A stretch of DNA of 64,000 nucleotides from JADJRG01 sp964474905. Its GTDB lineage: Bacteria; Myxococcota_A; Polyangia; Nannocystales; Nannocystaceae. The DNA lies in the NCBI GenBank assembly GCA_964474905.1, contig CAYYUP010000009.1:57991-121990 (forward strand), written 5' to 3'. The notes beneath the pieces were generated by a model. That model did no database searches. It saw only the letters and a list, made by a program, of their open reading frames with translations, and had not been told where the DNA came from. Of this stretch, positions 35,477 through 44,091 are shown one piece after another. Numbering within the stretch: position 1 is the first letter of the stretch; each line of letters begins with the position of its first letter. The translations under genes were made by a program, and so were the position numbers.

Positions 35477-37138
35477 ATGGCAAACGGATGGTCATCCGCG
35501 CTTCCCCTCGCTTTCTTCGCTCTCTTCATGACCTCGTGCACCGATGGCACGGGCGAAACAGAGTCAGGCATGACGACCGGGTCGTCCTCAACTACGTCGA
35601 ACTCAGGGTGTGAAGTCGGCGCACTCGGGTGCATGTGTACCGAGGGGGGCAGCTGCGATACCGGGCTGATGTGCTCCGTGGGGGTCTGTGTCGACGTCGC
35701 ACTGACAACCAGCTCGACGACCGGAACAGCATCGACGACGGACGGCACGTCGACGACAGAGGCCACATCGACGACCGGTGATCCGACGAGCTCGACCTCT
35801 GGCGACCCTGGCTCTTGCGATCCTGACGCCGGCTTGAAAAACCCGGATTGTCCGGACGACATGCCCTACTGCTCAGCCTCTGGGGTTTGCGGCGACTGCT
35901 CGGTGCTCGTCAGCTGTGCGGATGTCAGTGCGAGCAAGGCGGTTTGTGACGTCGGTAGCGGCGATTGCGTCGAGTGTACCGTCGGCGAAGACTCCGCCTG
36001 TGGCGGCGACACGCCGGTCTGCGATGCTTTCGTGAGCGAGTGTACTGGCTGCACCGATCACGCTCAGTGCCCAGACTCTGCTTGTGATCTTGAGACGGGC
36101 CAGTGCATGGATCCCGACAAGCTTGTCCACATTTTTAGCGACTCTGAGAACTCGGGGAATTGCACCAACGTTGTCGGCGTGGGGGGGACCGTCGATATGC
36201 CCTACTGCACGATTGTGGCCGCTCGGGCGCATGCGGATGACAACGGCGGCCAGAACGGCTCGACCTTCAAAATCATCCCCGGCGGGCCTCTCTTCCAGAG
36301 TGCCGTGACCTTCGCGAATTTCGGTGAGCCGACGGTCATCGCCGTCGTCGCCGACAGCAACCCTTCGACTGCGCCGGAGTTCCAGTCACAGTTTCCGGTG
36401 GTCGAGGTTGCGGGCGATGTGACGGTCTACTTCAACAACGTCGACATCGTCAGCGGCGCTGTGCTCAGCGATCACCCGATCGTCCAGTGTACCAACGGCG
36501 CGACGATCGACATCAGCAACTCCCGGCTTCGCGACGGCCTCGGGCCTGGTGTCCGCGGCAAGAACTGCAACCTCAAGTTACGCAGCTCCACGGTGACGAA
36601 GAACAAGTCCGAGGGCATTGAGTTCGTGGGTGGGTCGCTGGTGATGCGCAACGTGTTCATCACCAAGAACGGCAGCCACGTAAAGTGGGGCGGTGGCGGG
36701 CTCTCGCTCGACAAGGTCGACATCGACATCGTCTACAGCACGATCGTCGACAATGCGGCGCCCAATGGGGCCGACTCGATCTCCTGCACGATCGCCTTGG
36801 GCAAGCATCTCGTCCGTAATTCGATCATCGCCCACAACCCGGACAACCCGAACCCGTCGGTGGCCTGCATCGGTCTGACGATCCACAACTCCCTCGTGGA
36901 CGGCGGTGAGGGCAGCGGCGAAGGCAACATGAAACGAGCGGCCGAGGACATCCTTGATCTGCTCGAGGCCGAGGGCATCACGGGTATCTACCGGATCGCA
37001 GGTGCAGATGCGGCGGCGATGATGGAAGGTGTCGCCTCGTGGACCGAGGATGATCCGAGGAGCGACTTCGAGGGTGATCCGAGGCCGCTCGAGGATGGTT
37101 CTCCGGATTCACCGGGTGCGGACCTCTTCTCCGAGTGA
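35477..37138 (+). CDS. Beta-helix lipoprotein, array member 2
   Basis: 553 residues. Signal peptide with lipobox MTSC (Cys 21); a short Cys pair region (CEVGALGCMCTEGGSC...); Ser/Thr linker (about 75-115); Cys-rich module (about 120-230) with PYCSASGVCGDC and CTDHAQCPDSACDLETGQC; beta-helix region (about 235-520) with recurring motifs such as GATIDISNSRLRDG and LVMRNVFITKNG; tail DFEGDPRP...PGADLFSE. The Cys spacing and tail match members 3-5 closely. It has its own promoter. Confidence 0.87.
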   Translation: MANGWSSALPLAFFALFMTSCTDGTGETESGMTTGSSSTTSNSGCEVGALGCMCTEGGSCDTGLMCSVGVCVDVALTTSSTTGTASTTDGTSTTEATSTTGDPTSSTSGDPGSCDPDAGLKNPDCPDDMPYCSASGVCGDCSVLVSCADVSASKAVCDVGSGDCVECTVGEDSACGGDTPVCDAFVSECTGCTDHAQCPDSACDLETGQCMDPDKLVHIFSDSENSGNCTNVVGVGGTVDMPYCTIVAARAHADDNGGQNGSTFKIIPGGPLFQSAVTFANFGEPTVIAVVADSNPSTAPEFQSQFPVVEVAGDVTVYFNNVDIVSGAVLSDHPIVQCTNGATIDISNSRLRDGLGPGVRGKNCNLKLRSSTVTKNKSEGIEFVGGSLVMRNVFITKNGSHVKWGGGGLSLDKVDIDIVYSTIVDNAAPNGADSISCTIALGKHLVRNSIIAHNPDNPNPSVACIGLTIHNSLVDGGEGSGEGNMKRAAEDILDLLEAEGITGIYRIAGADAAAMMEGVASWTEDDPRSDFEGDPRPLEDGSPDSPGADLFSE

Positions 37139-37230
37139 GCCGCGCCTCGCAAGGGGCGTTGCCGAGAGTCCAAAGTGGCCAGAAGCGCGCCGTACGGGGC
37201 ACTAGCGCCCATTCTGGACAGAGCTGTGCG

Positions 37231-37259
37231 TTGCCAGCCCTCGGGGGAGCGGGGATACT
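37231..37259 (+). promoter_or_regulatory. Promoter of array member 3
   Basis: TTGCCA (37231-37236), 17-base spacer, GATACT (37254-37259). Transcription would start about 7 bases later, which is the GTG codon at 37266 itself, so a leaderless message is predicted. Confidence 0.6.
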
Positions 37260-37265
37260 CGCGGG

Positions 37266-38864
37266 GTGCGCCTTACCTTTTTAGCCTCTGCTCAGACCAC
37301 TGGCCTCGTCGTGCTCGGGGTTCTCCTGGCGGCCTGTCCGGGGTCCTCCGTTGCCACGGATTCCTCCTCCGAGGGGACTACCGACAATGGTTGTGAGCCG
37401 GGGACTCTGGATTGCGTGTGCTACGAGGACGACACCTGCGGACCAGCTCTCATCTGCGCGTCAAACGTGTGCATCACCGATCCCGCGGTGACGACAGCGG
37501 CGACGACAAACGGTGTGACGACAGGCTCGTCGACCGACAGCGACAGCGATACCGCGACGTCCTCAGGCACGGGCTCGAGTTCGACGACGACGACGGCGGG
37601 TCCAGAGTGCGAGCCCGGGGACGGGATTGAGAACCCGGCGTGCGGTGAAGGGGCTCCCTACTGTACTTCAGAGGGGATCTGCGTCGACTGCACGGAGATT
37701 TCCTGTGCGGAGGTCAGCGGCGAGACGCTCGCGTGCGATGCGAACTCAGGCCTCTGCGCTCAGTGCTCCGCCGACAACGCAGACGCGTGCAGCGGAGTCA
37801 CACCGGTCTGCTCCGGGCTCACCAATACTTGCGTGCCCTGCAACGAGCACACCGAGTGTGAATCGGGCGCGTGCAACCTCTTCTCGGGGGCTTGTTTCCC
37901 CGACAAGGCGCTCTGGGTCGACAAGGGCGATGCCTCCTGTGGTCCAAACGGCGGCGGCACCCAAGAGAAACCCTTCTGTGAGATCGACGATGCGGTCGAC
38001 AGCATTAACAAGAACTCGCCGACCATCGTCTGGGTGGTGCCGAGCGCGAGCGCCTATACCGGGCAGGTGGCCGTGAGTTCCTCTCAGATCGTCGCCATTC
38101 GCAGCGCCGACTCGAACCTGGCCCGCCTCGAGGTCAACGGCAAGGCTGGGCTCACGGTCTACGGCGGGCTCGCGTTGATCGATCACCTGCAGATCGGGTA
38201 CGCGAGCGAGGATCCCGGCGTCACTTGCAGCAGCGGCGGATCGATTTGGGTCGACGACAGCCGCATCGTCAATCGCAAGCAGATCGGCGTCGATGCAGGC
38301 TCAAACTGTGAACTCGTTTTTCGCCGTTCGGAGATTTCAGCAAACAGCGGTGGGGGCGTGCAGCAAAGCGGCGGTAGCTTGCGCATGGAGAACACCTTTG
38401 TTGTCGGTAACGGCAACGGCTTCTCCGAAGTTGGCGGGATCTCGACCACACAAGGCGCCGAGCTTGATTTGGTCTACGTCTCGTTGCTCGCGAATAACTC
38501 GAAGAACAAGACCGGTAAGTCGATGAGCTGCTCTGCGGAGACTAGCGGCCTCGTCGAAAATTCGATCATTCTGGATGATGACGCGGGAGTGGCGTCGGTG
38601 GAGTGCGCAGGGCTTACCTTTGAGTACAGTGTGCTCGACAACTGCAAGCTCGCGACGGGCACCAACACGTGCAAAGAAAACGGGCTTGAGGCCGCTTGGT
38701 TTGTCAGTCCGCAGACGAACAACTTCCACATCAAGGCGGGTTCGATGAATCCCTTTAAGGATGCGGCCCTGTGGATCAACGGCCAGCCCTTGACCGACTA
38801 CGACGGGGATCCGCGGCCGACGGTCGATGGATCCGTGGACTACGCGGGGGCAGATGTCCCGTAG
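37266..38864 (+). CDS. Beta-helix lipoprotein, array member 3
   Basis: 532 residues from a GTG start. Lipobox LAAC (Cys 24); N-terminal Cys region (CEPGTLDCVCYEDDTC); Thr/Ser/Asp linker (about 75-115); Cys-rich module (about 117-220) with PYCTSEGICVDC, CSADNADACSGVTPVC and CNEHTECESGACN; beta-helix region (about 235-500) with short-turn motifs such as GSIWVDDSRIVNR and SLRMENTFVVGNG; tail DYDGDPRPTVDGSVDYAGADVP-like (ends GADVP). The start agrees with the promoter and with the signal peptide. Unknown function, probably displayed at the surface. Confidence 0.87.
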   Translation: MRLTFLASAQTTGLVVLGVLLAACPGSSVATDSSSEGTTDNGCEPGTLDCVCYEDDTCGPALICASNVCITDPAVTTAATTNGVTTGSSTDSDSDTATSSGTGSSSTTTTAGPECEPGDGIENPACGEGAPYCTSEGICVDCTEISCAEVSGETLACDANSGLCAQCSADNADACSGVTPVCSGLTNTCVPCNEHTECESGACNLFSGACFPDKALWVDKGDASCGPNGGGTQEKPFCEIDDAVDSINKNSPTIVWVVPSASAYTGQVAVSSSQIVAIRSADSNLARLEVNGKAGLTVYGGLALIDHLQIGYASEDPGVTCSSGGSIWVDDSRIVNRKQIGVDAGSNCELVFRRSEISANSGGGVQQSGGSLRMENTFVVGNGNGFSEVGGISTTQGAELDLVYVSLLANNSKNKTGKSMSCSAETSGLVENSIILDDDAGVASVECAGLTFEYSVLDNCKLATGTNTCKENGLEAAWFVSPQTNNFHIKAGSMNPFKDAALWINGQPLTDYDGDPRPTVDGSVDYAGADVP

Positions 38865-39057
38865 GAAGATCGCGGTAAAAAGGTCGGCGGGTTGGCTTGT
38901 ATCTGACTCGCGATCGAGCCGGCTTCGAGTGACAGACTCGCGTCGCAGCATTCAGCCGTAGTGCACAGCCACATCGGCCTGGCATGCACTGCGCTCGCTT
39001 ACGGACACCTGCGCCTGATGAGGGCCCACGGACGCCATGTCTGCGTGGTGTCAGAGA

Positions 39058-39086
39058 TTGTCAGGAGCATAGTTGTCCGGGATACT
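39058..39086 (+). promoter_or_regulatory. Promoter of array member 4
   Basis: TTGTCA (39058-39063), 17-base spacer, GATACT (39081-39086). The predicted start of transcription is 39093-39094 and the ATG is at 39094, again leaderless. Confidence 0.6.
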
Positions 39087-39093
39087 TCGAACG

Positions 39094-40632
39094 ATGCGCA
39101 TGCTTATTCCGCGTTGGGGCTTGCTCCTCGCTTTCGGATCGTTGCTCGGCTTTGGGTGTCCTGGCAGCATGGGCGATCCGACTACGACCAGCGATAGTTC
39201 CGGCTGCGAGCTGGGCTCGGATGGCTGCGGTTGCCTCGACGGCGGCCTCTGTGATCCTGGCCTGCTCTGTGCGTCAAAACTCTGCGTGCCGAGTTCCGAC
39301 ATGAGCGACGGCAGCACGTCGATGACAGGGAGCACAACTTCCAGCACCGATAGTTCGACAAATTCTTCGTCCGGCTCCGGCGGCGGCGGTTGTACGCCGG
39401 CCGATGACTCGATCAATCAAAAGTGTGCAAACACGGAGCTGAGCAAGCCCTATTGCAACCTCGCCGGCAAGTGCGTCGACTGTACTGGTCTCAGCGCCTG
39501 CGGCCCGGAGCTGCCGGTCTGCGATGCCGATACTGGCGCCTGCGTGCTCTGTCTGCCAGATGACGCCACGGCCTGCACCGGACAGACGCCGGTCTGTGAA
39601 GGCGCGACGAACTCCTGTGTTCCTTGCATCGCCCACGCGGAGTGTGGCATCGGCGCCTGCAACTTCTTCACAGGCGAGTGCCTCGCGGAGGACACGGTGA
39701 TCTGGGTCGATAGCAGTGACGGTGCGTGCTCGGACTCGGGGGGCAGCGAGAGCGAGCCGTTTTGTTCGCTAAGTGACGCGATGGCCCTGGCTGTCCAGGG
39801 CAACGAAGGCGAGGCTGTCATTCGGATCTCCGGCGGTCCCTACACGAACGGGATCGTGATCAAGGCCGGTCATAAGGTCGCAATGATCCACGGTGGGGCG
39901 GGCAGTGGCTTCGTCTCGATCAGCGGATCTGGAGTGCCGACGATCGCGGTTGAGCCGGGATCTGTGGCGATCCTCGACGGGCTTTCCATCGTCGACAACG
40001 ACTCGGATGACGGCCTCTACAGCAACAACGCGCTCCTTTGGATCGACCGCTCGCGGATCGAAAGAAACGCCGGCAAGGGTCTGAGCTCCGAGGTCTCTTC
40101 GGTGGTCGCTCGCGGGGTCGTGTTTACGGCGAATCTCGGCGGCGGGATCTCGGCGGCGGGCAAGGGCTCGCTCCTCCTCGAGAACTCCTTCATCACCGAA
40201 AACGGCTCGCTGCAGACGACAAACGGCGGGCTCATGGCGGCCGGCGGTGACCTTGATCTGGTCTATACGACGGTGATCGGCAACAAGGCGACGATCGGCT
40301 TCGCTGGATCGGTCAACTGTACGGAGATCGCCGTGGCGACGATCCGCAGTTCGGTTCTTGTCAGCGGCGGCAACTCGGTCAACTGCACCGGCGTCTTGAT
40401 CAAGAACTCGCTCATCGACTTCGCCTCAGAAGAGTCCAGCAATCTGCATATGCAATCGAATGATGCGATGATGTTGTTCTCTCCGTCGATGGAAGGTGTG
40501 TACCGGGTCCTGGAGATGGAGGCTGCGGTCGTCGGCGAGTGGAGCGAGGGTGATCCGCTCGTCGATTTCGAGGGGGACGCGAGGCCGGTCGGCCCTGAGT
40601 TCGCGGATTATCCCGGCGCCGACGTGCCGTAG
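39094..40632 (+). CDS. Beta-helix lipoprotein, array member 4
   Basis: 512 residues. Lipobox GFGC (Cys 22); Cys region CELGSDGCGCLDGGLC; a short Ser/Thr/Gly linker (about 70-100); Cys-rich module (about 102-200) with PYCNLAGKCVDC, CTGQTPVC and CIAHAECGIGACNF; beta-helix region (about 215-480) with LLWIDRSRIERN and SLLLENSFITENG; tail DFEGDARP...YPGADVP. ATG 39094 agrees with the promoter position; TTG 39073 would lengthen the signal peptide. Close to members 3 and 5. Confidence 0.87.
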   Translation: MRMLIPRWGLLLAFGSLLGFGCPGSMGDPTTTSDSSGCELGSDGCGCLDGGLCDPGLLCASKLCVPSSDMSDGSTSMTGSTTSSTDSSTNSSSGSGGGGCTPADDSINQKCANTELSKPYCNLAGKCVDCTGLSACGPELPVCDADTGACVLCLPDDATACTGQTPVCEGATNSCVPCIAHAECGIGACNFFTGECLAEDTVIWVDSSDGACSDSGGSESEPFCSLSDAMALAVQGNEGEAVIRISGGPYTNGIVIKAGHKVAMIHGGAGSGFVSISGSGVPTIAVEPGSVAILDGLSIVDNDSDDGLYSNNALLWIDRSRIERNAGKGLSSEVSSVVARGVVFTANLGGGISAAGKGSLLLENSFITENGSLQTTNGGLMAAGGDLDLVYTTVIGNKATIGFAGSVNCTEIAVATIRSSVLVSGGNSVNCTGVLIKNSLIDFASEESSNLHMQSNDAMMLFSPSMEGVYRVLEMEAAVVGEWSEGDPLVDFEGDARPVGPEFADYPGADVP

Positions 40633-40735
40633 ATCTCTTTGGGCTCCTCTGGTGAGGACAGTCGAGGGGAGCGAGCACCAGGGTAGGGGGCGAGGGTCCA
40701 CATCTCGGGGGTCGCTTTGCTCCCCTCCCAGGTGT

Positions 40736-40764
40736 TTGCCAGGACCGCAGGAGTGGGGAATACT
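40736..40764 (+). promoter_or_regulatory. Promoter of array member 5
   Basis: TTGCCA (40736-40741), 17-base spacer, AATACT (40759-40764). Here the ATG is 50 bases further on, so this copy would have a leader of about 44 bases, unlike members 2-4. Confidence 0.5.
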
Positions 40765-40814
40765 GCGGCGGATCAGGCCCGTCGGGCCGCGACAGAATCT
40801 CGGGACCAATAGTG

Positions 40815-42368
40815 ATGATCCGCAGCACCCTTTCTAGCCTTTCCTTACCGCTTAGCCTCGTTCTTGTGGCGTGTGTGGGGGGTAACCCGATGGTTACCGA
40901 CACCGGAACCAGCACGGATTCGGATACCGACAACACGACGACGATGGGTCCGACGACGACCGGTCCGACGACGACCGGTCTGACGACGATGGGGCCGACG
41001 ACGATGGGGTCGACGTCGAGCACGACGACCGACGGCACGACCACAGACATGACGACGATGGGCACGACCGAGACGACCGGCGTGACGCCTGACTGCATGG
41101 CCGCAGACGGCGAGCCCGATGATGCCTGTGATGCGGGGACTCCCTTCTGCGTCAGCGGTAAGTGTGTCGATTGTGCAGGTGCGAACGGAGATAGCTCCTG
41201 CGAGGCTGTCGACGCCGCCAGTCCGGTGTGCAGCGATGGCGCTTGTGTCGAGTGCTCGGCCGACAATGCCTTGGCCTGTTCGGGCACGACCCCGGTTTGC
41301 GACGATGCCTCCAGCGCCTGTGTCGGTTGTACCGAGCACGCCCAGTGTGGCGACGTCGCCTGCAACTTCAGCGAGGGCTCCTGTTTCTCCGGCGACAACG
41401 TGATCTGGGTGAACAAGGCCGCCGAGGACTGCATGGTCGGTGATGGCACGATGGCAGCGCCCTTCTGCACTGTGGGAGAGGCGTTCCTCAAGGTCGCCGA
41501 GGAGGAGAACATCGTGATGCCGTGGACGGTGCGGGTCGCCCCAGGGACCTACATCGAGATCGAGCACCTGACCCCCTCGACCAGCACGATCGCGTTGATC
41601 GCTGACGGCGGTACGGTGACGTTGCGCTCGACCCTAGACGGTGCTGCCGGCCTGGCCACGGGGGATGCCTCGACTCTCTATCTCCAGGGCATCACGCTCT
41701 CGCTGGCACAGACCAGCGGCCTCAAGTGCTCGGCGTCGTCGGTGTTCATCACCGACACCCGGCTTAGCAACAACTCGCAGCACGGTGTCGAGGCCCTCGA
41801 CTGCGACACGTTCCACGTGCGCTCGCTGATCACCCAAAACCAAAAGGGTGGCGTCGCCTCCTACGGCGCGGGCATCACCCGCATCGAGAACTCCTTCATC
41901 ACCGCCAACGGCAACATCGTCTCGGAGTTCGGCGGGGTACGCAGCGCCCAGGCCAACGAGCTCGAGATCGTCGACACGACGCTGATCGGCAACGATGGCG
42001 ATCAGGCGGCGTCGATCCAGTGCATCGATGCCAACGGCGGCACGATCCGCAACTCGGTGGTGATCGGTCGCACAAACAACCCCTCCGTCGACTGCATGGG
42101 CGCGATGGTCTCGTACTCGCTCGTCGATGGCGGCGATATGCAGGGCGAGGCCAACATGATGGCGACCGGCAGCGATGTGAAATCCTGGTTTGAGGACGCC
42201 GGCGGCGGAATCTTCCGCGTGCTGGCGATGGTCGACGAGATGGAGTCGCCGATCGCAGGGGTCGCGATGTGGGTTGCTGGCGATCCGAGTACGGATTACG
42301 ACGGTGATCCGCGCATGGCGAGCGAGGGCTCGATGGAGTTCCCGGGCGCGGACGTGCCGACTCCTTAA
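40815..42368 (+). CDS. Beta-helix lipoprotein, array member 5
   Basis: 517 residues. Lipobox LVAC (Cys 20), then directly a Thr-rich linker (about 28-90) built from 15-base units (Thr-Thr-Thr-Gly-Pro and variants); it lacks the first Cys cluster of members 2-4. The Cys-rich module (about 95-195) has PFCVSGKCVDC, CSADNALACSGTTPVC and CTEHAQCGDVACNF. The beta-helix region (about 210-480) has SSVFITDTRLSNNS and ITRIENSFITANG; the tail is DYDGDPRM...FPGADVPTP. It is followed by a bidirectional terminator that ends the array. Confidence 0.87.
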   Translation: MIRSTLSSLSLPLSLVLVACVGGNPMVTDTGTSTDSDTDNTTTMGPTTTGPTTTGLTTMGPTTMGSTSSTTTDGTTTDMTTMGTTETTGVTPDCMAADGEPDDACDAGTPFCVSGKCVDCAGANGDSSCEAVDAASPVCSDGACVECSADNALACSGTTPVCDDASSACVGCTEHAQCGDVACNFSEGSCFSGDNVIWVNKAAEDCMVGDGTMAAPFCTVGEAFLKVAEEENIVMPWTVRVAPGTYIEIEHLTPSTSTIALIADGGTVTLRSTLDGAAGLATGDASTLYLQGITLSLAQTSGLKCSASSVFITDTRLSNNSQHGVEALDCDTFHVRSLITQNQKGGVASYGAGITRIENSFITANGNIVSEFGGVRSAQANELEIVDTTLIGNDGDQAASIQCIDANGGTIRNSVVIGRTNNPSVDCMGAMVSYSLVDGGDMQGEANMMATGSDVKSWFEDAGGGIFRVLAMVDEMESPIAGVAMWVAGDPSTDYDGDPRMASEGSMEFPGADVPTP

Positions 42369-42395
42369 AGCACGGAGCGACTCACGAGTCGTAAG

Positions 42396-42422
42396 AAAAG
42401 GGCCTCCGATGGGGGCCCTTTT
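42396..42422. terminator. Bidirectional intrinsic terminator ending the array
   Basis: AAAAGGGCC (42396-42404) pairs with GGCCCTTTT (42414-42422) around a 9-base loop. It has T-rich flanks on both strands, so it serves array member 5 on the plus strand and the convergent small membrane protein on the minus strand. Confidence 0.85.
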
Positions 42423-42473
42423 CTTCGTTGGGTCGACTGACCTGGCTGTCCAGGCGCGGAGCGTTGGTTGAGA

Positions 42474-42617
42474 TCAGGGCACGGATGCGCCGCACTCAAA
42501 GCCAGGTATTGCACCGAGAGCGAAGAGTCCTGCGATGAAGAGCGTGAGCGCGAGCGTGAGCGGCAGGAAGCCCGTCGAGGGCAGCTCTTCGTCGTTGGAT
42601 TTTGCCTTGTCAGCCAC
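42474..42617 (-). CDS. Small 47-residue membrane protein
   Basis: A short frame from GTG 42617 to TGA 42474. The product has a polar Lys/Asp/Glu N-terminus (M-A-D-K-A-K-S-N-D-E-E-L), one hydrophobic segment (about 15-40, FLPLTLALTLFIAGLFALG) and a short tail with a Cys. GGGGA precedes the start by five bases, codon use follows the genome (G/C third positions), and a bidirectional terminator lies past its stop. These together support a real gene. A single-pass membrane peptide is likely; partner unknown. Confidence 0.55.
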   Translation of the reverse strand: MADKAKSNDEELPSTGFLPLTLALTLFIAGLFALGAIPGFECGASVP

Positions 42618-42777
42618 GTGCGTCCCCGTACCTCAAACTTGGACCCTAGCACTTAGGGCCTTCTTGGGGCAAGAACGTGGCCCGCGCTTTGGACGCCGTT
42701 CTACATAGGCGCAGGCTTGAGATCCGCGGCACATCGGTTTACCAGACGTAACCTTGATTCACTGGGAATCGTCTACC

Positions 42778-43923
42778 ATGCGACGAAAGTCAGCACGAAC
42801 TCCCGAGCCCATGTCAGATATGCAGAATTCTTCGTACGACGTTGCGCAAGATGAGGCTTCCGGTTTTTCCGAATGGCTCCGCTCTTGGACCCTCGACTTT
42901 CACAACCGGACGGTGCTCTTTCGCGTTGGCAACTGGATCTTCACGACCTACGCCTTCCTCGCCGGCGCCGCCTTTGCGGCTGGTTTTGCGGTCGTGCTCT
43001 GGCATGCGTCGATGGCTGGCCTTGACCCCACACAGGTCGGCAAGGTCTATCTCTTCATCGTCGCGCCCGCAGTGCTCATCGGTCTCCGTTCCTTCAGCAT
43101 CCTGCTCGAATGGCGCGAACTCTTTAAGCGACCGCTGGCGGTCCTGATAAAGCCCGGCTACATGCTGCACGGTGGCATCGCCGGGGCGATCGTCGCGATC
43201 TTCGCGATCTCAGATATCTACGCCTGGCCGCTGCTGCTGCTGCTCGACGGTGCCGCCCTGGCGCAGCCCCTGGGTGAGGCCATCGCTCGCCTGGGTTGCT
43301 ACGTTTATGGCTGTTGCTGGGGCCGACCGACGTCGAGTCGCTTCGGCGTCCGCTACACCAGCAAAGAGTCCAAGGTGATCCGCTGCGCGCCGCACCTGCA
43401 CAACGTCAAGATCCACCCCGCTCAGCTCTACGCGCTGGCCGCGTACCTGGTGCTCTTCCTGATCTTCGTCGCAGTGCTGCCGGTATTGCCCTACTACGGG
43501 GCGCTCGCCGGGGTCTATTGCATCGTGCACTCGCTCATCCGTGTCAGCCTCGAGTTCTTCCGCCAGGACGATCGCGGCAAGCTTTGGGGCAAGCTGACGC
43601 ACACAAACCTCTACTCGTTGCTGATGATCGCTGGCGGTATCGCCATGCTCGTCTACGGCAGCCAGTACAGCGCGCGTACCCCTCTCGACGTCTCGCACGG
43701 TTTCTTCGACATCCTCGGCAACGGTTCGCTCGTTGGCTGGATCGCCGCGTACGGCCTGATCTTTGGCTGCGCGTACGGGGTTCACTATCGCAAGGTCGGC
43801 TCGTGGATCCAGCATCCGAGCGGTGGCATGAAGCCCAATGTCGACGAACTCAGCATGGGTGCGGTCGCGCGTATGGAGGGCACCTGCTGCGACCATGACG
43901 ACGGCGATCATCGCCACCACTGA
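42778..43923 (+). CDS. Lgt-like (prolipoprotein diacylglyceryl transferase family) membrane protein
   Basis: A 381-residue polytopic protein. Lgt transfers diacylglycerol to the lipobox cysteine of prolipoproteins in the inner membrane. Family marks are HGGIAGAIVA, the signature-like ARLGCYVYGCCWGRPTS, and SLIRVSLEFFRQDDRG. In canonical Lgt the signature reads R-x-G-N-F-x-N-G-E-x-x-G-R; here the Asn and Glu positions are Cys, as in a Cys-rich subgroup whose activity I cannot confirm. About seven membrane segments lie between 42 and 330; the C-terminus is His/Asp-rich (CCDHDDGDHRHH). Position right after the lipoprotein array suggests processing of those proteins. GGGAA precedes the ATG 42778; TTG 42754 is an alternative. 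Confidence 0.8.
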   Translation: MRRKSARTPEPMSDMQNSSYDVAQDEASGFSEWLRSWTLDFHNRTVLFRVGNWIFTTYAFLAGAAFAAGFAVVLWHASMAGLDPTQVGKVYLFIVAPAVLIGLRSFSILLEWRELFKRPLAVLIKPGYMLHGGIAGAIVAIFAISDIYAWPLLLLLDGAALAQPLGEAIARLGCYVYGCCWGRPTSSRFGVRYTSKESKVIRCAPHLHNVKIHPAQLYALAAYLVLFLIFVAVLPVLPYYGALAGVYCIVHSLIRVSLEFFRQDDRGKLWGKLTHTNLYSLLMIAGGIAMLVYGSQYSARTPLDVSHGFFDILGNGSLVGWIAAYGLIFGCAYGVHYRKVGSWIQHPSGGMKPNVDELSMGAVARMEGTCCDHDDGDHRHH

Positions 43924-43943
43924 TCGTCCGCTCTGCGATCTTG

Positions 43944-43977
43944 AGACGCCGGTCCCGATGGGGTCGGCGTCTTTTTT
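43944..43977 (+). terminator. Intrinsic terminator after Lgt-like gene
   Basis: AGACGCCG (43944-43951) pairs with CGGCGTCT (43965-43972), followed by six T. It lies 21 bases past the stop. Confidence 0.9.
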
Positions 43978-44091
43978 GTCGTTGGTTTGGGTCGTAAACC
44001 AGTGAGCAGCACCGCGCTCCGATCGCGATGGGGCACAGATCGAGGGCCCCAGGCTTTCGAGTGGCGGCGCCATCCGCTATAACCCGCGACC

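Noticed and set aside
42468..42656. 62-codon plus-strand frame rich in Glu-Arg repeats
   Set aside because: It is the antisense of the better-supported small membrane protein at 42474-42617.
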